From UBA4093 sp036676455 (GTDB lineage: Bacteria; Cyanobacteriota; Sericytochromatia; S15B-MN24; UBA4093), in assembly GCA_036676455.1 (NCBI GenBank), contig JAKFCW010000021.1, forward strand, positions 62,001 through 126,000: 64,000 bases of DNA, given 5' to 3'. Below the pieces are notes generated by a model. It had not been told where the DNA came from. It made no database searches and saw only the letters and a list, made by a program, of their open reading frames with translations. The position numbers and the translations under genes are program-made. This document shows positions 26,804-33,887 of this stretch, in pieces (position 1 is the first letter of the stretch; each line of letters opens with the position of its first letter).

Positions 26804-26862
26804 TTCCCTACTCCGGACGGGGAATTTTCCCCTCACCTCCCGGAGGCTCGAGCACCTACCAT
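26804..26862 (+). promoter_or_regulatory. Shared promoter architecture, copy 2 (before EAL gene)
   Basis: TTCCCTA (26804-26810) is followed by GGGGAATTTTCCCCTCAC (26819-26836), then 20 bases, then TACCAT (26857-26862). The distance from the end of the first CCCT to the end of CCCC is 23 bases, as in the other two copies. The EAL start codon lies 44 bases after the hexamer. Confidence 0.7.
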
Positions 26863-26906
26863 AAACGTAGTCTCGCAACCGCATCAGAGCCTGAAGGAGA
26901 ACCTCC

Positions 26907-27860
26907 ATGCCCAACGCCAAGCTACTTGAAGCGCCGTCCTATATCACGGTCGACGCGGCGCCTCTCCCCAGCCTGAACACGCATCGCCCCACGATGATCG
27001 GCGACCACGAGACCATGTCGGGCGACGATGAAAGGGACATGATGCTCAACGACCCGCTTGCCAATCGCCTGCGCCAGGCCATCACGCGCGACGAGCTCGT
27101 GCTTCACTACCAACCCATCGTGGAGGCCTCCACCCTGCGCCTCGAGAGTGCCGAGGCCCTCGTCCGCTGGCAGGATCCGGATCTCGGCTTGATCTCGCCC
27201 GCGGTCTTCATCCCCATGGCCGAGCAATGTGGCCTGATCCGGACGCTGACCCACTGGGTGGTCGAGCAAGCCTTGCAGCAGGCCAAGCTTTGGAGCCTGA
27301 TGGGGACGCCGATCCGGATCGCCGTCAACCTCTCGCCGGGATGCCTGCTGGACACCAGGCTCCCCGCTACCATCGCCGCCATGCTGGAAGCCTTCGACGT
27401 GGAGGCCCGTTGCCTTGAGTTTGAGCTCACCGAATCCGAGGACATCGAGGACTTCGAAAGCGCCGTCCAGATCCTCGCCGAGCTCCGCGCCCTGGGCATC
27501 CGCATCACGCTCGACGACTTCGGCACCGGCAACTCCTCGCTCGGGCGACTGAAGCGGATCCCGGTCGACGGCATCAAGATCGATCGCTCTTACGTGCTGG
27601 ACCTGCTCGACAGCCACATGGACCGCGCGATCGCCAAGGCCGTCGTGACCCTCGCCCACTCGCTCGACTGTACCGTGGTCGCCGAAGGGATCGAGAACGA
27701 GGCGACCTTGGCCTACCTGAAGCTCATCGGCTGTGACTCGAGCCAGGGATACTGGATCAGCCGCCCGGTCCCCGAGGCCGAGTTCACCCGGCGCTGGATC
27801 GCCGCAGAGCGCCGTTCCGACGAAGGAGTCACCCGCCCGCAGTTCCCGACCGCCCTCTAA
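26907..27860 (+). CDS. EAL-domain cyclic-di-GMP phosphodiesterase
   Basis: This 317-residue cytoplasmic protein is a stand-alone EAL domain after about 45 unstructured residues. AAGGAG precedes ATG 26907. All the catalytic signatures are present: EAL at 83-85 (AEALVRW), VNLSPG, ELTESED, TLDDFGTGNSSL, IKIDRSYV, VAEGIENE and SSQGYWISRP. It should therefore convert c-di-GMP to pGpG. It has no sensor or GGDEF domain, so control may be transcriptional, through the box upstream, or through partner proteins. Confidence 0.93.
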   Translation: MPNAKLLEAPSYITVDAAPLPSLNTHRPTMIGDHETMSGDDERDMMLNDPLANRLRQAITRDELVLHYQPIVEASTLRLESAEALVRWQDPDLGLISPAVFIPMAEQCGLIRTLTHWVVEQALQQAKLWSLMGTPIRIAVNLSPGCLLDTRLPATIAAMLEAFDVEARCLEFELTESEDIEDFESAVQILAELRALGIRITLDDFGTGNSSLGRLKRIPVDGIKIDRSYVLDLLDSHMDRAIAKAVVTLAHSLDCTVVAEGIENEATLAYLKLIGCDSSQGYWISRPVPEAEFTRRWIAAERRSDEGVTRPQFPTAL

Positions 27861-27917
27861 GCGGAGCGGTTCAGGAACAACGTCTCGCCTCAGCGAGGCT
27901 CCAGCGTTCCTATGTTT

Positions 27918-27984
27918 AGGGAATATCCCCTAGAGCAAACAGGGGAATCTCCCCTCACGGCTACGCCACCTTGACGCCTAAGCT
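27918..27984 (+). promoter_or_regulatory. Shared promoter architecture, copy 3 (before pseudo-EAL operon)
   Basis: AGGGAATATCCCCTA (27918-27932) is followed by GGGGAATCTCCCCTCAC (27942-27958), then 20 bases, then TAAGCT (27979-27984). The 23-base and 20-base spacings equal those of copies 1 and 2. Here the upstream element is itself palindromic. Confidence 0.7.
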
Positions 27985-28062
27985 AACGTCAGCGACGCCC
28001 TCGTGCCAGGCGATAGTCCGAGGCGAGGGATGCGAGCGCCCCCCTGAGACCAAGGAGCGAGC

Positions 28063-28983
28063 ATGGCGAAGCCAACGAATCACGCGCATGGCCAGAGTGG
28101 AAGCCAGTCCTCGCAGCGGTTTCAGCTCTCTGCCGCATCGCTCGCCCAGCTGCGCACCCGAAGCGGGGCTCGGCCCCGGGAGCAGGCCGGATATACGGAC
28201 TTCGCCGCCGAGGTCGCGGACCCGCTCGTCGACCTCCTGCGTCGCGCCATCGTTCGCGACGAGCTCGTTCTCACCTACCAGCCCTTCCTCGAGGCAAGGT
28301 CGCAGCGTCTCATCGGAGCAGAAGCCCTCGTACGCTGGGAGTCGCCCGGTCTCGGAACCCTGCCACCGGGGGCGGTGATCCCCCTGGCCGAGCATTGCGG
28401 CTTAATCATGCCGACGACCCTCTGGCTCCTTAACCAAGCGCTCAGTCAGTGCCAGACCTGGCAGCTCGCGGGCAGCCCGCTGCGGATCTCGGTGAAACTC
28501 TCCCCGCTCTGCCTTCAGGATCCCGTCTTTGCCCGGCGCGTCGCGGCCATCCTGAACTGCTGGGACGTGAAGCCGTCGTCGCTCATGCTCGAGCTCATCG
28601 AGTCCGAGGGTCCCGAGGACGCCGACAGCACCCTGCGGGCCGTCGAGCGACTCCGCGCCATCGGCGTGCGGGTCGCGCTGGACCGCTTCGGACGGGCCCA
28701 CTCCTCGCTGGATCGGCTGCAACTCCTGCCCATCGACAGCATCAAGCTTTGTCGCACCTTCGCTCAAAGCTACACGGAAAGCGCCAGGGGCCGCGCCATC
28801 GTGGACGGGCTGCTCACCATGGCTCGCTCGCTGGGATATGAGGCGATCGCCACCGGCATCGAGACGGAAGACGCCCTCGCGTCCCTGACCCAGGCCGGTT
28901 TCGACCTTCTCCAGGGCGATGGGATCGGCGGCCCGCTCACGGCCGACGCCTTCGGCGCACGCTGGCTCGCTCCCCAGGCCTGA
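28063..28983 (+). CDS. Degenerate EAL-domain protein (probable non-catalytic)
   Basis: This 306-residue paralogue of the neighbouring EAL protein keeps the fold and the EAL triplet (87-89, GAEALVRW) but has lost several metal-binding or catalytic residues. The Asn of NLS is Lys145 (VKLSP), the DDFGTG motif is DRFGRA (second Asp is Arg208), the KID motif is KLC (Cys230), and the first Glu of AEGVE is Thr264 (IATGIE). It may bind c-di-GMP or a protein instead of hydrolysing it. AAGGAG precedes ATG 28063. The HD-GYP gene starts two bases after its stop, so the two are co-transcribed. Confidence 0.88.
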   Translation: MAKPTNHAHGQSGSQSSQRFQLSAASLAQLRTRSGARPREQAGYTDFAAEVADPLVDLLRRAIVRDELVLTYQPFLEARSQRLIGAEALVRWESPGLGTLPPGAVIPLAEHCGLIMPTTLWLLNQALSQCQTWQLAGSPLRISVKLSPLCLQDPVFARRVAAILNCWDVKPSSLMLELIESEGPEDADSTLRAVERLRAIGVRVALDRFGRAHSSLDRLQLLPIDSIKLCRTFAQSYTESARGRAIVDGLLTMARSLGYEAIATGIETEDALASLTQAGFDLLQGDGIGGPLTADAFGARWLAPQA

Positions 28984-28985
28984 GC

Positions 28986-30428
28986 ATGGCGGCTCCCGAC
29001 ACGACCGCATTCCTGGAGAGCGGGCAAACGCTGAAGCGTCCCCTCATCCATCCGGCCTCAGGACAGATCTTCCTTCCCGCCGGCTCGGTCCTCACCGATC
29101 ACCTGGTGAACCGCCTCAAGCGACTGGGACTCGAGCGTGAGGTCCTGCTCTGCCTACAGGAAGGGCCCACCCAGGCCTCGACCATCCCCTCCAACAGCTC
29201 GCCCACCCTCAAAGAGCACGTCCCGGTTTCACGACCCGACCGGGTTTCGCCCCCCGAGGTCAAACCGCCTGACAGCAGCCCCGAAGATCCCTTCGACAAG
29301 GGGTTGAGGAGCATCCTCAGCCACGCTGGATCGAAAGAGCCGTCGCTGGTTCCGGTCATGGGCCTCATCAAGACGATGATCCAGCGCCTGCGAACGCTGG
29401 AGCTCGGCACCTTCCCCGCCATTCGAATCTTCGGAGGCGGAGACACCGCCCATCCGATCAATGTCACCATGCTATCCCTGCTGATCGGCATCGCCATGAA
29501 CCGTTCGGAAGCCCAGCTCTTCCGCCTGGGACAAGCCGCGTTGCTGCATGACATCGGGAAGTACGGGCTGGATCCACGGCTGGTGAGCAAGACGGAGCCC
29601 TTGACATCCGCCGAGCGGCGCGTGCTCGAGCGACACGTCGAATTCGGGCTCGACGCCCTCATGGGTCACCGCGCCAAGGCTCTGGGACTGTCGCCCGAGG
29701 TCCTCGCGGCCATTCACGGCCACCACGAGCGCTGGGACGGCTCCGGTTATCCCCGCGGGCTGAAGCGCCACAGGATCCCCCTCGACGCCCGTATCCTGGC
29801 CGTGGCCGACGTCTACGAGACCATGACCACGGACCGCCCGTACCGGCCCCGTCGCTTGGCGGGTGACGCGTACCGGGAAATCCTGAGGCTCTCCGGGGAA
29901 GCCTTCGATCCGCAGGTCGTCGAAGCCTTCCAGCGCGCCCTCGTCCCCTACCCCAACCAGACGTTGCTCGAGCTGAGTTCCGGGCAAGTCGGACACGTTA
30001 TCCGGCAAGGCAGCACTCCCGAGCTGCCCCTCGTCCACCTGGGAAGAGGAGCCGGAGTCCTCGACCTCGCCCTGCCGGGAAGCCCTCGCATCGTCAAGCA
30101 ACACTTGCCACGGCGGCATCCCCGGCTGGCCATCGAACGGCCCATCCGGCTTGCTCTGGTCGGCCAGGACGGCGCGCAACCAGGCCAGATCCATGACCTG
30201 AGCCTCGGCGGAGCCAAGGTGGCCTCCGCGCGCGCGCTGGCCGTCGGAACCCAGGTACTCTTGGCGCTCGAGACGTCGCGCGACGGCGACGTCTGGATAC
30301 CCGGCGTGGTCGCCTCTTGCGCGACCCTCGCCAAAGCGCCCGCACACCTGGGCATCCGCTTCTTGCCCCTCAGCGCCGCGGCAAAGCAGGCGCTAGAGGG
30401 GATATTGAGCCAAGCATCGAGGGGCTAG
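28986..30428 (+). CDS. HD-GYP phosphodiesterase with C-terminal PilZ domain (paralogue 2)
   Basis: This 480-residue protein has the same order as the protein at 24795: a conserved N-terminal block (LESGQTLKRPLIHPASGQI), a Pro/Ser-rich linker, an HD-GYP domain and PilZ. The HD-GYP motifs are canonical: HPINV, LLHDIGKYGLD (HD at 188-189), ERHVEFGLD, HGHHERWDGSGYPRG and ADVYETMTTDRPYRPR. The PilZ signature is RRHPRLAIERP plus DLSLGGAKV. It is expected to hydrolyse c-di-GMP and to be tuned by c-di-GMP binding at PilZ. It is the second gene of the operon with the pseudo-EAL gene. Confidence 0.93.
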   Translation: MAAPDTTAFLESGQTLKRPLIHPASGQIFLPAGSVLTDHLVNRLKRLGLEREVLLCLQEGPTQASTIPSNSSPTLKEHVPVSRPDRVSPPEVKPPDSSPEDPFDKGLRSILSHAGSKEPSLVPVMGLIKTMIQRLRTLELGTFPAIRIFGGGDTAHPINVTMLSLLIGIAMNRSEAQLFRLGQAALLHDIGKYGLDPRLVSKTEPLTSAERRVLERHVEFGLDALMGHRAKALGLSPEVLAAIHGHHERWDGSGYPRGLKRHRIPLDARILAVADVYETMTTDRPYRPRRLAGDAYREILRLSGEAFDPQVVEAFQRALVPYPNQTLLELSSGQVGHVIRQGSTPELPLVHLGRGAGVLDLALPGSPRIVKQHLPRRHPRLAIERPIRLALVGQDGAQPGQIHDLSLGGAKVASARALAVGTQVLLALETSRDGDVWIPGVVASCATLAKAPAHLGIRFLPLSAAAKQALEGILSQASRG

Positions 30429-30434
30429 CGCCCG

Positions 30435-30803
30435 CTAAGCCCCGGTCCTCACGACGGTGAAGCCCTTCTTCCAGAGCTCCCGGTAGCCCTCGAGCCAATC
30501 GGCGACATCCTGGCCCTTGACCTCGCGCGGCATGCCGTAGCGATCCTTGATCTTGAAGGTCTCGCCGCGCATGCCGTCCAGGCGCTCCGAGGAGATGACC
30601 TCCAGGGAACGGGCAGCCTCGGGCAGGTCCTCGAGCTCGTTTAGCGCGTCGACGACGGGCACGAAGGCCTCCAGGTTGATGCCGAACTCGAGGCGGAACG
30701 CCTCGGCCATGTCCCACGCGGTGAGGGAGTCCTCCTCGCGCTCGCCCCCGTCGACGGGAACGCCCTCGACCAGACCGGTGAACCAAACGATACGGTGCTT
30801 CAT
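30435..30803 (-). CDS. Small conserved-looking protein of unknown function
   Basis: I do not recognise this 122-residue acidic protein. AAGGAT precedes the ATG at 30803. It reads MKHRIVWFTGLVEGVPVDGG and later FGINLEAFVPVVDALNELED and DVADWLEGYRELWKKGFTVV. It has no signal peptide or membrane segment. It has its own promoter (30924-30952) and a hairpin in its leader. It converges on the HD-GYP gene, with six bases between the stops. Confidence 0.75.
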   Translation of the reverse strand: MKHRIVWFTGLVEGVPVDGGEREEDSLTAWDMAEAFRLEFGINLEAFVPVVDALNELEDLPEAARSLEVISSERLDGMRGETFKIKDRYGMPREVKGQDVADWLEGYRELWKKGFTVVRTGA

Positions 30804-30824
30804 GCGGGATCCTTCCGAAAGACT

Positions 30825-30856
30825 CGGAGGCCCTGGCCTCTCGACCTGGGCCTCCG
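30825..30856 (-). terminator. Hairpin in the leader of the 30803 gene (terminator or attenuator)
   Basis: CGGAGGCCC (30825-30833) pairs perfectly with GGGCCTCCG (30848-30856). On the minus strand it is followed by AGTCTTTCGG and then the ribosome-binding site. It could end read-through from ygfZ or shape the leader of the 30803 gene. Confidence 0.45.
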
Positions 30857-30923
30857 AAAATCGTTGCTGCAAATCTTCGGCGTGGCTGGCGACGATCTTG
30901 CTGCGTTTCCTTGTACTGAGCCG

Positions 30924-30952
30924 ATCATAGCCCCGACCACGGTCCGAATCAA
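30924..30952 (-). promoter_or_regulatory. Sigma-70-type promoter for the 30803 gene
   Basis: On the minus strand TTGATT (30952-30947) and TATGAT (30929-30924) are 17 bases apart. This predicts a leader of about 115 bases. Confidence 0.6.
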
Positions 30953-30969
30953 GATTAAAGCGAGGATAA

Positions 30970-32082
30970 TTACCCGTGGCGAGGCATGACGCCGCCTCCT
31001 GCCAGGTCTTGCCAGAAGGGCAGGTCGCGAACCTCGGCCTCCACGGGGGACTCCCCGGAGGCGACCTTCACTTTGCGGCCCTCCTGCGCCCAATCCGTCT
31101 TGACGAAGCCCAGAGCCACCGGATGCTCGGCATCCGGGGCGAAGGCCACGCTGGTGACGAGGCCGATGGTCTTGCCGTTCTCGTCGAGCAGGGAGAGGCC
31201 CGCTTCCACCGGCCGGGAGAGGCGCAGGCCCACCATGTGGCGCTGGACCTTCTGGTAGTTGGCAAGGCGCGCGATCACTTCCTGCCCGAGGTAGCAGCCC
31301 TTGTTCATCGAGACGGAGTCGGCGAGACGCACCTCCCAGGGGTTGCGGTCCTCGTTGATCTCCTGCGGGAAGGAGGGCATGCCTGACTCGATCCGCAGGA
31401 TCTCGAAGGCCTCCATGCCGATGAAGGGGGTTTCATGGGCCTCGGCGGCCGCGCGGATGGCCTGGAAGGCGTCGACGACCTGGTCGGCGGGAACCAGGAC
31501 CGTGAAAGCATCCTGCCCCAGGCTCCAGGTGCGGGAGATCATGGAGTCGGCGCCGTTGAGGCCGGCCAGACGGAAGGCGTGCATGGGCAGATCGGCCAGC
31601 GATTCCCCACTGGCGTCTTCCAGGAGCTTGGCGGCATGGGGGCCGAAGACGTAGAGCATGGCGCGCTGCTCGGTGAGGTCCTCGATCTCCACGTCCACGC
31701 CGAAGAGGTACTTCTCAAGGGCCTGGCGAATGAGGGGGGCCGTCTCGGGGTGGCCGATCACGCGCAGGCCGTCGTCGAGCCGGTAGACGAAGACGTGGTC
31801 GAGCATCGTCCCCTTCCAGGTGGTCACGGCCGTCTGGAGGCCCTGGCCCTCGGCGAGGGTCTTGATGTTCTGGGACGTGTAGTTATGAAGGAAGTCGGCG
31901 GCGTCCGCCCCGGAGATCTTGAGCTTGCTCCAGTTCGAGAGGTCGACGATGCCCCCGTGCTGGCGGGCGGAGGCAACCTCGTCAGCGAGGGACGCGAAGT
32001 GGCGCGGCATCTGCCAGCCGGAGAATTCTCCGAAGGTCGCCCCGATGAGCTTTTCGGCATCGTGGAAGGGAGTGCGCGGCAT
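30970..32082 (-). CDS. ygfZ: Folate-binding Fe-S cluster assembly protein, YgfZ/IBA57/GcvT-like
   Basis: This 370-residue protein has the aminomethyltransferase (GcvT) fold. The signature KGCYLGQEVIAR with its conserved cysteine is diagnostic of YgfZ/IBA57 proteins, which help assemble or repair certain Fe-S enzymes using tetrahydrofolate. True GcvT lacks it. ATG 32082 has AAAGGA upstream and starts PRTPFHDAEKLIGATFGEFS. It lies 13 bases after the cysteine desulfurase gene on the same strand, which supports an Fe-S role. Confidence 0.88.
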   Translation of the reverse strand: MPRTPFHDAEKLIGATFGEFSGWQMPRHFASLADEVASARQHGGIVDLSNWSKLKISGADAADFLHNYTSQNIKTLAEGQGLQTAVTTWKGTMLDHVFVYRLDDGLRVIGHPETAPLIRQALEKYLFGVDVEIEDLTEQRAMLYVFGPHAAKLLEDASGESLADLPMHAFRLAGLNGADSMISRTWSLGQDAFTVLVPADQVVDAFQAIRAAAEAHETPFIGMEAFEILRIESGMPSFPQEINEDRNPWEVRLADSVSMNKGCYLGQEVIARLANYQKVQRHMVGLRLSRPVEAGLSLLDENGKTIGLVTSVAFAPDAEHPVALGFVKTDWAQEGRKVKVASGESPVEAEVRDLPFWQDLAGGGVMPRHG

Positions 32083-32095
32083 GGGGGAGTCCTTT

Positions 32096-33259
32096 CTAGG
32101 ATTTGAGCTTGAGCGGGGAGGCCTCGCGGACCTTGCGGACCTGGTCAATGACGACCTCGAGGGTCCGGTCGATCTCGGCCTCGGTGGTGCTCCGGCCGAG
32201 GCCGAAGCGAATCGAGCCGTGAATCAGGGCGTCGGGGACTCCCATTGCCCTGAGGACGTGCGAGGGCTCGAGGCTGGCCGAGGTGCAGGCCGAGCCCGAG
32301 GAGACGGCGATCTCCTTGAAGCCGCTCATGAGGTTCTCGCCGGCGACGCCCTCGAAGGAGACGTTGAGGTTGCCGGGCAGGCGCTCGGTCGGATGCCCGT
32401 TGAGGGCGACGCCCGGCAAGGCGTCGCGCAGGCCCTGGTAGAGGCGATCGCGCAGGCCGCCCACGCGGAGGGCCTCCTCGGCCATCTCGGTCATGGCCAC
32501 CTCGCAGGCCTTGCCCAGGCCGACGATTCCCGGCACGTTGAGGGTGCCCGAACGCATGCCCCGTTCGTGTCCGCCGCCGTGCATCTGGGGAGCCAGGCGG
32601 ACGCGGGGGTTCTTGCGCCGCACGTAAAGCGCGCCGACGCCCTTGGGGGCATAGAGCTTGTGGGCCGAGACGGAGAGCAGGTCGATGCGCATCGCTTCGA
32701 CGTCCAAGGGGACCTTGCCCAGGGTCTGGGCGGCGTCGACGTGGAAGAGCACGCCCTTCGCGCGGCAGATGGCGCCAAGCGTGGCCAGGTCGTGCAGGGT
32801 GCCGACCTCGTTGTTGCCGTGGATCAGCGAGACGAGAGTGGTGTCGGGGGTCAGGGCGGCGTCGAGTTCGTCGGGGCGGACGCGGCCGTAAGCGTCGACG
32901 CCCAGCACGGTGACGCGGAATCCCTGGGTTTCGAGGTAGGCGCAGGTGTCGAGGGTGGCCTTGTGCTCGACGGCGGAGGTGACCAGGTGCTTGCCCTTGG
33001 CCGCGTAGACCTCGGCGGCGCCCTTGAGGGCCAGGTTGATGGACTCGGTGGCCCCGGAGGTGAAGACGATCTCCTTGGCCGTGGCCCCGATCAACCGCGC
33101 GACCTGGCTGCGCGCCTGCTCCACGGCTTCCTCCGCCGCCCAGCCGAAGGCGTGGTTGCGGCTCGCGGCATTGCCGTAAAGCCGGGTGAAGTAGGGAAGC
33201 ATCGCGTCGAGGACCCGGGGGTCCACAGGCGTGGTGGCGTGGTGGTCGAGGTAGATCAT
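32096..33259 (-). CDS. iscS: Cysteine desulfurase IscS/NifS
   Basis: This 387-residue PLP enzyme takes sulfur from cysteine for Fe-S clusters and tRNA thiolation. It has the start MIYLDHHATTPVDPRV, the PLP lysine in SVSAHKLYAPKG, the His in TSAVEHKATLDT and the active-site loop SSGSACTSASLEPSHVL with the catalytic Cys. Group I (IscS/NifS) is indicated by the loop and length. No iscU or iscR is adjacent. A palindrome 65 bases upstream may be an Rrf2-type operator. It forms an operon with ygfZ. Confidence 0.95.
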   Translation of the reverse strand: MIYLDHHATTPVDPRVLDAMLPYFTRLYGNAASRNHAFGWAAEEAVEQARSQVARLIGATAKEIVFTSGATESINLALKGAAEVYAAKGKHLVTSAVEHKATLDTCAYLETQGFRVTVLGVDAYGRVRPDELDAALTPDTTLVSLIHGNNEVGTLHDLATLGAICRAKGVLFHVDAAQTLGKVPLDVEAMRIDLLSVSAHKLYAPKGVGALYVRRKNPRVRLAPQMHGGGHERGMRSGTLNVPGIVGLGKACEVAMTEMAEEALRVGGLRDRLYQGLRDALPGVALNGHPTERLPGNLNVSFEGVAGENLMSGFKEIAVSSGSACTSASLEPSHVLRAMGVPDALIHGSIRFGLGRSTTEAEIDRTLEVVIDQVRKVREASPLKLKS

Positions 33260-33323
33260 GGGCGGGCGAAAGTCACGTCAACTCAGGGATGGCGCCCAGG
33301 CCGGACGCTCCGGCGGAAAACCC

Positions 33324-33336
33324 GACCAAATTGGTC
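33324..33336. promoter_or_regulatory. Perfect palindrome upstream of iscS (possible Rrf2-family operator)
   Basis: GACCAAATTGGTC is a perfect 13-base palindrome, 65 bases before the iscS start, in an AT-richer stretch. Rrf2 regulators such as IscR often bind GACC/GGTC-like half sites. No such regulator gene is in this window, so the assignment is inference. Confidence 0.4.
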
Positions 33337-33406
33337 TGATTTGCCGCCTTCACTCTAAGGGATCCCCCTCCGCTTGTCAACGCGCCTGCCTCGTCCCGGA
33401 TGCCAC

Positions 33407-33434
33407 GTCATTCCCGCGAACGCGGGAATCCAGG
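33407..33434. repeat. Palindromic repeat, copy B (half element)
   Basis: GTCATTCCCGCG, AA and CGCGGGAATCCAGG form one hairpin of the dispersed element. The following bases up to about 33460 resemble the middle of copy E (GGTG...GAGTGACGGGTG) but lack a clean right end. Confidence 0.75.
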
Positions 33435-33832
33435 CCCTCGGTGTTGAGTGACGGGTGCGGGTAACGCTCGCGCAGGCGCCTCGAAAAAAAGTTTCGAAAT
33501 GGTGGCCTCGGTCACAAAGAAAACTGATTTTGCTGGGTATATCTCTCTTGGAGCGAAACCACCCGGTGCGCGGCCAAAGCGTGCTCAACTGATGATGAGC
33601 CGGCCCCACGGTAGAGGTTTCCGCCCCGAAAAATGTCGATTCGTTCTTGCACCCGAAAGGAGGACCTTTCTGAGACGGCTTTTAGTTCGTTTGCATAGAA
33701 AGGTGGTTCTTAAACAGGATATGGTGTACTGACGGTCAAAGGTAAGCCTACGCGGTGAGGACTTAAATAAAAATTGCCGAGAGCAAGCGATCTCTGGCTC
33801 TTTACTCCGAAAGTCCAAAATCCAGTAGCATG
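33435..33832 (+). other. Lower-GC interval with no recognisable gene, ending at a plus-strand terminator
   Basis: About 400 bases are clearly richer in A and T than the neighbours. Open frames here are short and their translations look random. GAAAGGAGGACC near 33651 resembles a ribosome-binding site, but no convincing start follows it. The plus-strand terminator just beyond suggests a plus-strand transcript, perhaps a non-coding RNA. I could not match it to tmRNA, RNase P, 6S or SRP RNA by eye. Confidence 0.4.
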
Positions 33833-33866
33833 ACAGGCCCCTCTTGCGAGGGGCCTGTTCCTTTTT
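33833..33866 (+). terminator. Strong rho-independent terminator, plus strand
   Basis: ACAGGCCCCTC (33833-33843) pairs over 11 bases with GAGGGGCCTGT (33848-33858) across loop TTGC, followed by TCCTTTTTC. The T-run is on the plus strand, although the neighbouring deacetylase gene (which ends at 33888) is on the minus strand. It therefore seems to end a plus-strand transcript from the interval upstream. Confidence 0.85.
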
Positions 33867-33887
33867 CATGGTTGAGAGAGACTCCGC

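Noticed and set aside
30970..32082. Glycine cleavage T protein (gcvT)
   Set aside because: The KGCYLGQE signature and the position beside iscS indicate the YgfZ/IBA57 branch. No gcvH or gcvP is nearby.
33435..33866. tmRNA, RNase P RNA or 6S RNA in the low-GC interval
   Set aside because: I looked for the GAGGAAAGTCC core of RNase P, a tRNA-like end with CCA and the long 6S hairpin, and saw none of them.
33585..33869. A 94-codon minus-strand frame in the low-GC interval
   Set aside because: No ribosome-binding site, a start inside the terminator stem region and a sequence without recognisable features. I prefer to leave the interval unassigned.
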